Made by a program: the position numbers and the translations under genes. The notes below the pieces were generated by a model. It was not told the DNA's origin. It made no database searches and saw only the letters and a list, made by a program, of their open reading frames with translations. This document shows, one piece after another, positions 1 to 13,435 of a stretch of 64,000 nucleotides of DNA. Position 1 is the first letter of the stretch. Each line of letters starts with the position of its first letter. The stretch spans positions 1,691,501 through 1,755,500 of the forward strand of contig WHVY01000004.1 in assembly GCA_022266195.1 (NCBI GenBank), in the 5' to 3' direction. The DNA comes from Tetranychus cinnabarinus. Lineage: Eukaryota > Arthropoda > Arachnida > Trombidiformes > Tetranychidae.

Positions 1-1685
1 AGCGAATTATCGTCAGTATCAAAATTTAAAACTAATAATTTGGTTTCTTCAGTACCATTCCTTGAACCGACGGCACACACTAATTTCGTATGAGAGGCTC
101 GGATTCTCCATACAACTCCACCGGAGCCACCACTAGAAAGGGAAACTAGATTACGAATAAACTCTCCAGTCTGAAGGTCCCATAGTTTAACTGTTCCATC
201 ATCACTTGAAGTAATCACAAATTTAGAATTAAATTGAAGACATGTAACCGCACTTTGATGTTTATTTTCTCCAGCAAGAGTTTGTAAGCATTCGCCAGTG
301 TTAATATCCCAAACTTTAACAGTAGAATCAGCATTACCCGAAACTAGCACATTTCCCCGAAGCTGCATTCCGCTGGTCAAAGATTGATGACCTGTTAAGC
401 AATGCCTAGATGAACCAGTGCTAGCGGACCAAACACGTATAGAAGTATCTAATGACCCGGAGACAATATTTTCTCCATCAAATTGAAGTGAATAAACTCT
501 ATTAGAGTGACCTTCTAAGGTGTGAAGACAGGTTTCTGTTTGAGCATCCCATACTTTAACAAGATAATCATAGGCACCGGAGACTACAATTTTACCATTG
601 AACTGAACACATCTAACAGCAGCGCAATGTCCAACTAGAACATGGCAACAATTTCCCGTGTTAATATCCCAAACTCGCAGAGTTGTGTCTCGGCTTCCAG
701 AGACAACTTGATCACCATGTAAAGCCATGCATCTGACTGTAGAAGTGTGACCATAAAGAGTGTGCTTACACTTTCCACTGAGGGCATCCCAAACCTTAAG
801 AGTCCTATCAGTTGACCCTGAGATCACAATGTTGTGCGGAGAAAGCTGAGATGACCAAACACCTCCTGTATGACCAGTAAGCGTACGCAGGCATTTGCCA
901 GTAATACTAGACCAAACTTTCAAAGTATTATCGTCACTTCCACTTACAATCAGGTTAGATTCAGGATTGAATTGTAAACAAGTAATTACATGATCATCAT
1001 GACCTTTGAGATGTAATATTTCTTTAAGCATTTTATGCTTGACCTTTGGCTCTTGTGACTGCTGAGATTGTTGGGACTGCTGTTGCTGTTGCTCTGTACT
1101 AAGGTCATTCGGAAAACGTCCATATCTCCAATTATATTCTATCGTTTTTTGTTTCAGATAACCTTTCTTATATTCTGATCGTATAAAGGGTATACTATTT
1201 GAACCATCACTTAATGTACTATAATCACAGCTGGATGATGAACCATTGAACCCATAAGCACCACTTAATAATTCTCCGTCATCCAATAAACCTTCTTCTT
1301 GACATTTTTCTCTCCAAAGTAAATTATCTTCACACAATATCCTCCAGGTACGACAGGTTTGAGCAGCTCTTAACAAATCTTTAGGCTCTAAAAAATGCAA
1401 TACATAAAGAGCCAGTTCTTTAGGTAACAGGCTTATGAAATCTCGCTGAAGTTGCGGTTCTATTAATGAATAAAGATGCCGTATTTGTCCGGCATCACAG
1501 ATATCACTTGAAATTAAAGACTCTAGAGCAGTTAAACGTTCTTTATTTGACCATGAATCGAATAAATTCAACCATTGGCCAAGTTTATTTGGTTTTTCTT
1601 GTTCACTAATCCCATCATTGTCATCAGGAGTTAGCTGGATTTCATCTGGAGAAATATCACTTTTTCTTTTCTTCTGAGACAACAT
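1..1685 (-). CDS. FBXW7: Fbw7/Archipelago F-box and WD40 substrate receptor (3' end beyond window)
   Basis: Substrate-recognition subunit of the SCF ubiquitin ligase that binds phosphodegrons of cyclin E, Myc, Notch and other proteins. The reading frame is open from the ATG at 1683-1685 to the window edge, about 561 codons without an intron. Domains in order: a D (dimerisation) segment around LFDSWSNKERL, an F-box with ISLLPKELALYVLHFLEPKD and a linker, then at least seven WD40 blades starting near HLKGHDDHVITCLQFN. The three degron-binding arginines of the family sit in VRC, SGSRD and VRC contexts, all kept. The last residues seen (TEETKLLVLNFDTDD) match the family C-terminus, so only a few codons should be missing. 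A Gln-rich insert lies between F-box and blades. The N-terminus is short compared with human isoforms. A TGA lies in frame upstream, but an acceptor-like TTTTTGCATTAG at about 1697-1708 could join an upstream coding exon. Confidence 0.95.
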   Translation of the reverse strand, partial: MLSQKKRKSDISPDEIQLTPDDNDGISEQEKPNKLGQWLNLFDSWSNKERLTALESLISSDICDAGQIRHLYSLIEPQLQRDFISLLPKELALYVLHFLEPKDLLRAAQTCRTWRILCEDNLLWREKCQEEGLLDDGELLSGAYGFNGSSSSCDYSTLSDGSNSIPFIRSEYKKGYLKQKTIEYNWRYGRFPNDLSTEQQQQQSQQSQQSQEPKVKHKMLKEILHLKGHDDHVITCLQFNPESNLIVSGSDDNTLKVWSSITGKCLRTLTGHTGGVWSSQLSPHNIVISGSTDRTLKVWDALSGKCKHTLYGHTSTVRCMALHGDQVVSGSRDTTLRVWDINTGNCCHVLVGHCAAVRCVQFNGKIVVSGAYDYLVKVWDAQTETCLHTLEGHSNRVYSLQFDGENIVSGSLDTSIRVWSASTGSSRHCLTGHQSLTSGMQLRGNVLVSGNADSTVKVWDINTGECLQTLAGENKHQSAVTCLQFNSKFVITSSDDGTVKLWDLQTGEFIRNLVSLSSGGSGGVVWRIRASHTKLVCAVGSRNGTEETKLLVLNFDTDDNS

Positions 1686-2484
1686 TAAGACCCAGTCTAA
1701 TGCAAAAATTCACCTATTCGAAATATTTATAACAAATAAACACAACTAGTACGAAAATTAAAAGAGGCTGTCTAAATTACAAAAAAATTACAGAAATGAC
1801 AAAACAAAGCAATTTATAGCGATTGAGGATTTGTTAAGACTCTTACAATCTTTTGACGCTATACGCAGATGCAAACATCTCTAATTTCTTTGGTTCACCA
1901 ATAGATGACTCTTATAGCAGCTCAATAATTTTCTTTCACTTACAATTGTAATTAAAATAAAACATTTATTAATCAATAAAATTCAATAAACGATTGAAAA
2001 TCTGAAATCCATTCCTCTGAATTCTTAATGTAAAACCAATGTTACAGGTTCACCAATATCAATAATTAATTGAGTTGAGAAAATTTCGAAGCTCAAGAAC
2101 AATATTTCTTTGTCAAGAAAAGAAATTATTATTTTGATCATTAAGAAATGAATCTGATGATTATTGAAATTATTTCGATAATCAATCTTCATTGCTTAAA
2201 AGTGATATTAACATTAATTAAGTGACTAAATTAAAAATTATTTAAGTTTCCTTTTCAAATTAACATTTTATTGGCGCGTATATGCTATTTACACTGCTTC
2301 TGCTATTTCCACGAATTCAATTTCACATTTCTTTCTGTTTAATTTACTCACTGTCTTAATTTATATCTCTTCACAATTATTGGTTATCTAATTAATCATT
2401 TCAATTTTCATTAATTTGTGGGTTAATAAGCACTTTTAAAGTACTTCTGGTTAAGTCAATGGTGTAATCAATACAACAATCATA
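1686..2484. promoter_or_regulatory. Intergenic region between two divergent start codons (putative shared promoter)
   Basis: About 800 bp of AT-rich DNA separate the Fbw7 ATG (minus strand) from the SF3B1 ATG (plus strand). It must hold the 5' UTRs and promoters of both genes, possibly as one bidirectional promoter. I see no clear TATA box or other ORF in it. The assignment is inference from gene orientation. Confidence 0.5.
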
Positions 2485-5400
2485 ATGGATGAACCGGCAA
2501 AAACTCATGAAGGTATGTCAATCTTTTCAATTTACAATGCATAGTATTTTTAAATCACATCAATGTTTGCATTTACTTTTATTTAAATCTAATTTTTTGC
2601 TGTTCTTCCTTTCAATTTTTATTTAAAATTACAGAGATAGAGGCTAAGATCAGGGAGATTCAATCTCGTAAATCAAATTTAGCCAAATCTTCTAATGGAG
2701 ATGGAGAGATCAGTAGTGATGATAGAGTTCCTTTCAGTGCCTCTTCAGGTGTTATGGATAAAGACATTTATGGAAGCGTTCGTGACAAATTTAGTGGCTA
2801 TGTAGACTCTATTGCAGCAAATGATGAACTTGGGGATGATGATGATGATTACGAATTAGCAGAAAATGGTTCATTTGCAAAAAATCAAGTTGTGGCTCCA
2901 AAACAATTTTTTGAAGAAGTTGTTGATAAAGATCATGATCCTCTAGCTGGTAGAAGGGTTCCTAGGGTTGCTGATCGAGAAGATGAATACAGAGCTAGGC
3001 ATCGTAAGCTCATGATATCACCTCCTCGTATCGATCCATTTGAGGAAGGTGGGAAAACTCCTGATCCAAAATCAAGAACCTATCAAGTTATTATGAGGGA
3101 GCAATTGTCAAAAGAGGAGCAAGAATTGAAGAAAAAGATCGGAGAAAAACCTAAAACTGATGAAGCAAAATCTGACAGCGAAACTAAAGCAACTCGAAGA
3201 CGTAGATGGGATCAACCTGCAACAACCGATGAGCCACCAGCTAAAAAATCCGTGGACTTGCATGAAGCACAAACACCTGCAGCCCCTAATAGATGGGACG
3301 AGACTCCTGGTAGAATCGGAAGAGGAGATGCAACTCCTGGTCAGGCAATTTGGGATCCAACTCCATCACACACAGGTACTACACCGATGACTCCAGGCCA
3401 TGAAACACCATCAACTAAAGCTAGTAGAAGAAATCGATGGGATGAAACTCCCAAAACTGAGCGCCTAGAGACTCCGAGTTTGGTTTCTGGATGGGCCGAG
3501 ACTCCACGTACAGACCGTGGTGGTGATCTTGCATCAGAAACACCTACTCCAGGTGCATCTAAGCGCCGATCTCGTTGGGATGAAACTCCAGCAGGTGCTA
3601 CTGGAGCTGCAACACCTTCAACTCCTTCAATGATGACTCCAATGACTCCAATCACACCAAGTGGAGCTACCCCTATTGGTATTAAAGCCATGGCTATGGC
3701 TACTCCATCACCAGGACAGCTTCTGATGACACCTGAACAAATGCAAGCTTTTAGATGGGAGCGAGAAATCGATGAAAGAAACAGGCCTATATCAGATGAT
3801 GAACTAGACACATTATTCCCGCCAGGATACAAGGTTTTACCTCCACCTGCGGGCTACCAACCAATTAGAACTCCAGCTCGTAAACTAACTGCGACTCCAA
3901 CACCAATGTCTGGTATTTCGTCTGAAAGATTCTTCTTCCAAAAAGAAGAGACAACAAAAATAATGGACATGGAACCAAAGGGTCAAAACTTACCTCCACT
4001 GAAACCTGAAGATATTCAATATTTTGATAAACTTTTATCAGAAGTAGATGAAGAATCTTTGAGTCCTGATGAACAAAAGGAGCGTAAAATAATGAAATTA
4101 TTGCTTAAAATTAAAAATGGAACACCTCCTATGAGGAAATCAGCTTTGAGACAAATAACTGATAAAGCCAGAGAATTCGGAGCTGGACCACTATTCAATC
4201 AAATTTTACCACTTCTCATGTCACCCACTTTAGAGGATCAAGAAAGACATCTATTAGTCAAAGTTATTGATCGTATCCTGTATAAACTTGACGATTTAGT
4301 TCGCCCGTATGTTCATAAAATTCTTGTAGTCATTGAACCTCTTCTAATTGATGAAGATTACTACGCTCGTGTTGAAGGTCGAGAAATTATTTCGAATCTT
4401 GCTAAAGCTGCTGGTTTAGCTACCATGATTTCAACTATGCGACCTGATATCGATAACGTTGATGAATATGTCAGAAATACAACAGCCCGAGCTTTCGCAG
4501 TGGTTGCTTCTGCTCTTGGTATCCCTTCATTATTACCTTTCCTCAAAGCTGTATGTAAAAGTAAAAAGTCATGGCAAGCTCGTCACACTGGTATCAAAAT
4601 TGTTCAACAAATTGCCATACTCATGGGATGTGCTATTCTTCCTCATCTAAAAAGTTTAGTTGAAATTATCGAGCATGGATTAGTTGATGAGCAACAGAAA
4701 GTTAGAACCATAACTGCTTTAGCATTAGCAGCTTTAGCAGAAGCAGCAACACCTTATGGTATCGAATCTTTTGATTCAGTTCTCAAACCTTTATGGAAAG
4801 GTATTCGTACTCATCGTGGTAAAGGTTTAGCTGCATTCCTTAAAGCTATCGGTTATCTTATACCTCTCATGGACCCTGAATACGCCAATTACTATACAAG
4901 AGAAGTTATGGTTATTCTGATTCGTGAATTTTCGTCTCCAGATGAGGAGATGAAAAAAATTGTACTAAAAGTAGTCAAACAATGTTGTGCCACTGATGGT
5001 GTTGAACCTCAATACATTAAAAATGATGTTTTACCCGATTTCTTCAAACATTTCTGGAACCATCGTATGGCCCTTGATCGACGAAACTATAAACAATTAG
5101 TCGATACAACTGTAGAAATAGCAAATAAAGTGGACGCTTCTGAAATAATTCGTCGAATTGTGGATGATTTGAAAGACGAGAATGAAGCTTATCGTAAAAT
5201 GGTCATGGAAACGATAGAAAAAATCATGGCAGCTCAAGGAGCGGCTCAAATAGACTCAAAACTAGAAGAACAATTAATTGATGGTATACTTTACGCTTTC
5301 CAAGAACAAACAACTGAAGATATGATAATGTTAAACGGGTTTGGTACAATTGTGAACGCATTAGGCAAAAGGGTGAAACCATATCTTCCTCAAATTTGTG

Positions 5401-6515
5401 GTACTATTTTATGGAGATTAAACAACAAGTCAGCCAAAGTTCGTCAACAAGCAGCTGATCTTATTTCAAAAATTGCCGTTGTAATGAAAACTTGTGGCGA
5501 AGAAAAGCTCATGGGTCACTTGGGTGTCGTTCTTTATGAATATTTAGGAGAAGAATACCCTGAAGTTCTTGGTAGCATTCTTGGTGCTCTCAAAGCAATT
5601 GTAAATGTAATTGGAATGCACAAAATGACTCCACCAATTAAAGATCTATTACCAAGACTAACGCCCATTTTAAAGAATAGGCATGAAAAAGTTCAAGAAA
5701 ACTGTATCGATCTAGTTGGACGTATTGCTGATAGAGGAGCCGAATATGTTTCAGCTAGAGAATGGATGCGAATTTGTTTTGAACTATTAGAACTTTTGAA
5801 AGCTCATAAAAAAGCCATTAGACGAGCTACTGTTAATACATTTGGTTACATTGCTAAAGCTATTGGTCCACATGATGTTTTGGCAACCCTTTTAAATAAT
5901 TTAAGAGTCCAAGAGAGGCAAAATCGTGTTTGTACAACTGTTGCCATTGCCATTGTTGCAGAAACTTGTGCACCATTTACCGTTTTACCAGCATTAATGA
6001 ACGAATACAGAATTCCAGAATTGAATGTGCAAAATGGTGTTCTCAAATCATTATCTTTTCTTTTTGAATACATCGGTGAAATGGGCAAAGATTACATTTA
6101 CGCAGTCACCCCTCTTCTCGAAGATGCCTTGATGGACCGAGATCTTGTTCATCGTCAAACAGCATGTTCCGTTGTTCAACACATGGCTCTTGGAGTTTAC
6201 GGATTTGGGTGTGAAGACGCACTAACCCACTTATTGAATTATGTCTGGCCCAACATCTTTGAAACATCCCCTCATCTCGTTCAAGCCTTTATGGGAGCAG
6301 TTGAAGGAATTCGTGTTTCACTCGGACCAATCAAAATGTTACAATATGTTCTCCAAGGTCTATTCCATCCAGCCCGTAAAGTTCGTGATGTTTATTGGAA
6401 AGTTTATAATACCCTTTATATTGGAGCTCAAGATGCTCTGGTAGCTGCTTATCCACGAGTCCCTAACGATGAAAAAAACACTTATGTTCGATATGAATTG
6501 GACTACATACTGTAA
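2485..6515 (+). CDS. SF3B1: Splicing factor 3B subunit 1 (SF3b155)
   Basis: Core HEAT-repeat subunit of the SF3b complex in U2 snRNP; it clamps the branch helix during spliceosome assembly in the nucleus. Two exons, 2485-2512 and 2635-6515, are joined by a 122 bp GT-AG intron and give 1,302 residues, against 1,304 in human. The exon-1 start MDEPAKTHEEIEAKIREIQ aligns with the human N-terminus, which fixes the ATG. Residues about 150-350 carry TP-rich repeats with RWDQP, NRWDETP and RSRWDETP, the ULM-type ligands for UHM domains of U2AF65 and SPF45. From about residue 450 to the end are HEAT repeats almost identical to human, including EQQKVRT at the K700 hotspot. The C-terminus RYELDYIL matches the family end. 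The near absence of introns is notable for such a long gene. No disruption is seen. Confidence 0.98.
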
Positions 6516-8137
6516 CATGAAATTATCTATCATTGCTGAACGAAAACTCAAAAAAAAACATGAAAAGCTTTCAATTTTGAATAATTGATTCATCTGAGGC
6601 TAATTGTTCACTAAATCTGCATCACATCACTCTTAGTATCCATAAGTTATTCATGATTCATACCTCTTCAGATTATCTCTTTATTTACTTATTTCTTCCT
6701 TTCTATGAGAGGATAGCTTGTATATGTGTCTAAAATAATTAACTAAACAACATTTAAACATCTTCATCAGCTACGCACCAAAACGGATTGGTTAATTCAT
6801 TTTTTTCTCAACATGCAGTTAAAATCTACAAATAAATGAAATTTAAGTTTCAGATTTTCTTGAGAATTGTTTTCAATCTTCTTTTTTCGCTTAAAAATCT
6901 GGAGAAAACAACATTTTCCAGCTAACCGATAATTTAATTTAAGATTGAAGCGTTTTCAAGTGAAAAGGAAAAACCGATTAAAAAAATCTGATTTAGTAAA
7001 AATGGCGTGAAAAAAGGATCAATTGTTAAGTTATTAGGTTAACTACAGAAAAAACTTCCTGTTCAATGAAAATGATCATCTGAATAGATCAATACTGATT
7101 TCTTTAGCTTATCACGAACTTGAAGTAATATCAATTATCTCAGGTTTTCCATCATAATACCAAGTCGAATGATTATAGAATTATAACAATTCTGTTCAAA
7201 TATAAAATGAAAACAAAATCATTAAGTTAACAAAAATTATGCAAGAATCATCAAGTTATTCACTATTAAACTGTTTTCATGGGATGACTTGTAAAAGGTA
7301 AAATAATAATTCAAATTGTATTGTGTTTATTGAGACGAATGCGTTTAATTTTAAATGATTGACAATGAAATTATTTACAATTTGAACAAAATAAAATGAA
7401 AAAGAGAGAGAAAGAGAAAGAGGAAGAGAGATAGAGGTTAGTTTAAGAGTTACATCTCCTTCAATTCAAGGAGATAAAGATAAAGTGTTTGTGTTAATTA
7501 GATGATTACATTGATGTTTGACTAAACTCATAAATAACGAATGTTTAATTTAATTGATTCTGAAGGAAAAACGAGAACAGACTCGATTAACGATAGAATC
7601 ACTTTTCTTCCCTTTCTGTTATGACAATTAACGGAGTGCTCAATCTGCAATGGAGTAACAGTCCCTACTCTCTTCTATTTTTCTCCTTTTCACTCTTGTT
7701 AACTCAAATCCTTTTCATTTTTTTGAATCAAAATCCATCATGTTTTGATTATTTTGGTGAAAGATAATTTGTATGGCTTGAAATCGCCATCAGTGATCCT
7801 CCTTTCTTTTTTCTATCCTTATTATCTCTAGTATTATCATCATCATCTTTAATTTCATCTTCATCATCAGCATCATCAACAAATATTTGCCAATCAATTT
7901 TGTTTTCACAAATACAGTCAATTTCATTCCTTTTTCCACCATGGGTCTTTTTTTCTCTCTCTCACTTTCTCTTCCTTTTTCACTTACCTTTCAGTGTGTG
8001 GGCTCTTGCCCCTAAATTTTCATTTATTTTGTTGTTAATCACTTTATACTAAAAAAGAGAATAAGTTTATAGTCATAATAGGTCTCTTTTTTCTGTCACC
8101 ACCCGTTTAATGTATCATCATTGTATAAACCATCATC
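6516..8137. other. Intergenic: SF3B1 3' UTR and Gek upstream region
   Basis: About 1.6 kb with no supported ORF. A GA-rich run lies near 7399-7440. From about 7670 to 8100 the plus strand becomes pyrimidine-rich with ATC/TCA repeats, as expected of a 5' UTR or promoter of the kinase gene that follows. A leader intron cannot be excluded. Confidence 0.4.
6831..6836 (+). terminator. Possible polyadenylation signal of SF3B1
   Basis: AATAAA occurs 316 bp after the SF3B1 stop, within AT-rich sequence. It is the first canonical hexamer I noticed there. Use of the site is inferred only. Confidence 0.35.
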
Positions 8138-11100
8138 ATGTCTTCAGCCAGTTCACCTGAGGTTAACAAAGAAGGATTTAATAATAATTTGACCAATAAC
8201 CATATCGTCAACAAAATGTCAGCACAAGAGTCACAAAATCATTTCATCAAAGGACTTCGCCACCATCAGCAGTTACAATCTTTGTCACAAACTCCAACTA
8301 TTAGTTTGGAAAAAAGGTTCACAGAGTTACAAACCCTTTTGTCAATGGGACCGACACTTTTTGATGGGAAATCGATCAATTGTGAGCTTCTATTTGACGT
8401 TCTCATTGCTGTTTATTATGAGTGTCAGCGTTTAGTTGCAACTACTCGTAGTAAAGAACAGCAAAAATTTTGTGAGTCAATTAAACCCTTTCTTGATAGA
8501 CTGAAAGAGCTTCAACTCAAGGCGTCTGATTTCGAGACAATCAAAATAATTGGAAGAGGTGCCTTTGGTAAAGTTGCTTTAGTTCGAGGAAAAGATGATG
8601 GTAATGTTTACGCAATGAAAACTCTGAATAAATTAGAAATGTTGAAAAGAGCAGAAACAGCTTGTTACCGGGAGGAAAGGGATGTTTTGCTCCATGGATC
8701 GGAAGCCTGGTTCACAAAGCTTCATTATGCTTTCCAAGATGAAACAAATCTTTACTTAATCATGGATTATTACTGTGGCGGAGATCTGCTCACCCTTTTA
8801 TCAAAATATGATGAGAACTTTCCAGAGGATATGTCACGATTTTACACTGCTCAGATAGTCTTAGGTAAATCATTTTTATCTTTTATACCAAAATTCGCTA
8901 TTTTATAGGCATAATCTGTATGTTTTGTTAATTATCTACTTTTTGTTTATCTTACTCTTCTATTCACATTTTTAGCTCTTTCCTATCTACATGATATGGG
9001 TTACATTCATCGTGATGTTAAGCCTGATAACATTTTAATAGATTCACATGGTCACATCCGCTTAGCTGACTTCGGCTCATGCACCAAAGTTTCACAAATA
9101 CGTAGCAATGGTAATTGTACAATTGCTGTTGGTACACCAGATTATATTTCACCTGAAATCCTTAAAGCTATGGAAGGTAACCGCAATTCAGGTTTACTTT
9201 ACTCTTTTGAGGTTGATTGGTGGTCATTAGGAGTGGTTATATTCGAGTCATTGTATGGTGAAACCCCATTCTATGCGGAATCACTTATTCAAACTTATTC
9301 AAATATAATGGATCACAAACACTGTTTTAAATTTCCAGTTAACGCGCAAGTAACTGATGAAGCAAAAGATCTCATTTCTAACCTGATCTGTGATCAGAGT
9401 TACCGTTTCAAGCGATTAGAACAGTTTAAAGCTCACTCCTGGTTTAATGGAATTGAGTGGGATCGTCTCCGTGAAATGAAACCACCTTATCAGCCTAAAG
9501 TAGCAGGCCCTGAAGATACTTCAAATTTCGATATTGACGATTCAGCGCCACCGACAAATAATAAATTTGATAACTTAATCGCCCCCACTACCAAAGATTC
9601 CCTGCTTAATGTTCATCTTCCATTTGTTGGATTTACTTGTACTTTCAATGCAAGTAAGAGTAGGTCACAATCTGGACAAAATGGAAGCAAAGTAACATCA
9701 CCACGTAGTCCGAAATCTAATTATGCCGTTTGTGTTGTAGATGCATCTGATTCAACAAACTTGTCAAGTAAAAATATTGACACAAATGCATATGCTAAAC
9801 TCGAGAATGAACTTTGGGTAGCTCGACATGAATGGAGTGAGTTATCTGTTAAGTTAAATGATCTGAGGAAAGAAAAGAACTCCATTTCTTCGCGACTTCG
9901 TGGTAAAGAAGAAGAACTGGATCAAAGTTTGGAAAAAATAGCCGAATTACGGCAGCAGCTAAGAAATTCTGAGAGGATCAAAAGACAACAGTTAGAGGAC
10001 ATGATAGTGATTCAAAATGAGCTTGAAAAGGAAAAGCAATTACGTCAGGAAATGCAAATTGAAACAAAAGAATCGGAAGCCAAGTTAGCTCATTTGGAAA
10101 AACAACTGTCAAGTATTGAAAACCAAGAACAAACTGGTGGATCAAATATGTCTAATGGCCCAAGTGAAAAAGAGAAATACTATCTTGCTCAAATTGCAGA
10201 TTTAGAACAAGAAGTTCTTCGTCTTAAAGGTGAATTAGATGAGCGAATAGCCTCTATGGTGCATCAGCATCATATTGAAGAACTTGAACAACAGGTATTG
10301 CAATTACAACAACAACAACCTCATTGGGAGAGGCAGATAAGTGAAATTATTGATTGGGTTGGAAATGAAAAAGAAGCACGGAATTATTTACAACAAATGG
10401 CTGCTACCATGACTAAAGAATTAGAATTACTTAAACATCAACATCAACTACAACAAATTCAGCAACAGAATGCCAATCAACGTGCCATTGAAACATCAAA
10501 TTCTAACAACGATACTGGACACAGTTCAAGTGTTCATGCATATGTTCCAAAGGAGCCAGTCAACTCTAATTATACAACATGGCAAGAAAGGAGATCAGCC
10601 AGAGTTGATAAACAAGAGCTATTGCAACTCCAGTTCGAATTAGCTAATGAAATCGAAGACAAACAAAGAGTACAAGAAGAATTGACTAAAGCGCAGAAAG
10701 AAATTGCTCTGCTCAATGGAGACTTAGCTGAGCTACGAATAGAAGTTGCTAAACTTAAAAATCAACAAACTAACAAACGATTGAGCAATGATTCCTCCTC
10801 CATGCTGTTCGGATCTTCAGTCAATTCCAGACGCATTTCAGCTGGTAAAATGATGGAGGAAATTGAAATGCAACTTGGTAGAATTGGAATGAATTCACCT
10901 ATTGGAGGTTCGGACACAAGCGACATCGAGTCTGAAGATGTTTCGCCCTCATCATCAGCTGACACTCGATCAAGATCTAAAGCTGGTTCAATCGGGCCTC
11001 CAATGATGTTATCACAATCTAGTTTCCAAAGTAAACAACAACATTCATTCATCGTGCGAACATTTGTTGCTCCTTTAAAATGTTTCCATTGCACTTCTTT

Positions 11101-13435
11101 GATGATTGGTTTGATTCGACAAGGTCTTATTTGTGAAACTTGTGGATTCGTTAGCCATATCGCTTGTGCTTCTCAAGGTATACAGTTGTGTCCCTGTGAT
11201 GACACAAGTCAAAGACCTCAAGGAATTGACCCGTCAAGAGGAATCGGTACAGCTTATGAAGGTTATGTTAAAATACCCAAAGCTCGTGGTGGTGTTCGTA
11301 AAGGCTGGATTAGAATGTTTGTTGTAGTCTGTGATTTCAAGCTTTTCCTCTACGATCTGTACTGTAGTAGTGACAGTAATTACCCTTCGGGTTCGCATGG
11401 CAGTGGTTCTGGATCTGGAGGAGATGGGTCACAAAGTGGTCCAACAGTAACTCCACCAGTTTCAGTCAATACAGTAATAGACATGAGGGATGAAAGATTC
11501 TGTATAAGTGGTGTTCAAGAGAGCGATGTTATTCACGCAAATAAAAAAGACATACCGTGTATATTTAGGATAACTACGTCAATGGTTTCTAATAAAGTTG
11601 ATCAAAATTTTACACAGTTGATGCTAACTGACAAAGAGATCGAGAAAAATAGATGGATTGATGCTCTTCACGAATTACATCGAATTATCAGACGAAACAA
11701 ACTCTGTAATAGAAATGTAAGTGTAAAAATTAATTTTCAATCTTTAAACTATTTTTCACCATTCAAACAAAATCTTAATTTAAATATGCTTTTTATTTTT
11801 AATTTATAGCCGCTCAAAGCTCATACTGTCCTTAATTCTTACCAAATATCTGCTCTTCGACATCATAATGATATCAATAGCTGTTGTGTCATCGATGAAA
11901 CTCGACTTCTTATTGGATGTGACGATTGTCTTCTTTGCTGTGACTTGGATATTTGTACTTGTCGTCGTTTAACCAATTCTAAAAGAATTGTTCAATGTCA
12001 TTATTCACCAAATGACCAGTTGGTAATTGTTTTGGCTGGTAAACAAAAACATATCAAACTAATACCAATTCGAGGCCTTGACAATGATGGAATTGAATGG
12101 ATTAAAATACCTGAAACCAAAGGGGCAAATCTTTTCGCAGTTGCCAATCTTCCCACCACTACTTATGTTTGTGTTGCCATTAAAAAGACACTATTAATTT
12201 ATGAGATTACCCGTAAAAGAGTCCGTTATAACCTTTGGAAAGAAATTCAATTACCTCTAATGATACAAACCCTTTCAATTGTGGACAACATGGTTTCTAT
12301 TGGTACTAAATCTAGTTTTGTTGTTTATCAAATTAATAATCGTGAACAACCTCCTTTATGTAAGTAGCAATTTAAATTTTTAGTCCATTTGACAATATGG
12401 GTTTTTTAATAATCACCTTTTGCTATTAATGTAATTTTTTATTTAGATATGGTTAATCAAGAATGTCAAGAGCTGTCTTTCTTAATTCAAAATCCTATTG
12501 ATGCTCTACTTTCAAGACAAATCAATCAAGATGAATGGATTCTGGTTTTTGCTCGTAAGTATTTTTCTTATTTACTTGTTTTCTCATCTGTCAGTTATTT
12601 TAATTTCTTTGTTTTTCTTTTGTTAATAGCATACGGAGTTTATGTAGATTCCTGTGGAAAGCGAACTCGAGCTATTGAACTTCAATTTCCATCTCAACCT
12701 AACTATGTTGCTACCCTGGAAACTGAAATAAATAACAAGAATGTCCAATTATTGTTAGCTTTTGCCTCAACTCATATTAATGTTTTCGATCTTGAAACAA
12801 CTGAATGGATTCAAACAATCAACCTCAAAGCTACCAAACCTCTACAGCAACATGGTAAAGGTTATCTTCTTGGTCTCACAAATGCCAATGATTTTCCAAT
12901 GCTTGTTCAATTTGTTCCAACAATGAATGGTTCACAATGGTTGCTACAATCAAAAGGTGATGATAGTAAACCTTTCTTAGTCAGTGGGTCTACTGTGGCC
13001 CAGCGAATTATACAAACGGCTTCAGGAGTCACTAGTGATTTACCCAAAAAGGTTAGTGCAGTTCTTTTGACCAACCATCAATTATTTACTCAAATTTTCA
13101 ATTTAAATCATCTTTTGTAATATAATTCAATTTATTTTTACAGAACTCAAGATTACCAATCAGTGGGCCATCTGACTTTAGCCATATATCTCATCTTGGA
13201 CCTGGTGAAGGTCCTTTTAGTTCGAAAATAATTGACCGTAAGTTGAATTTTCACCTTTTTTGTAATTAGTATCATCTATTAATTTGTTTTCTATCTTTTC
13301 TTTTCTCTTATAGTAACTTCAAGCAATATTGCCTCTAATCAACCAAAAAGCATGATAAATCGCGACAGTAGTGGACCTTCTCGTCGAGATTCTACCTCTA
13401 GTAGCCAGTCATCAGTCAGCCCATATAAATTTTAG
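8138..13435 (+). CDS. gek: Genghis Khan / MRCK-type Cdc42-binding Ser/Thr kinase
   Basis: DMPK/MRCK-family kinase, an effector of Cdc42 controlling actomyosin. Exons: 8138-8864, 8976-11716, 11810-12359, 12447-12554, 12630-13051, 13144-13237, 13314-13435; all introns are GT-AG, 76-111 bp and phase-consistent, giving 1,587 residues (fly Gek is of similar size). The kinase domain spans about residues 133-400 with GRGAFGKV (139-146), the ATP lysine in YAMK (K161), HRD at 254-256 and DFG at 274-276; a C-terminal extension with SNFDIDDSAP follows. A long coiled coil runs about 515-840. The C1 domain (about 931-980) has the full H-x12-C-x2-C zinc pattern, followed by PH (about 1000-1155), a CNH/citron domain (about 1175-1490) and a CRIB motif ISGPSDFSHISHLGPGEG (about 1522-1539). 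The Ser-rich tail ends in SPYKF. Everything expected of MRCK is present and intact. Confidence 0.97.
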
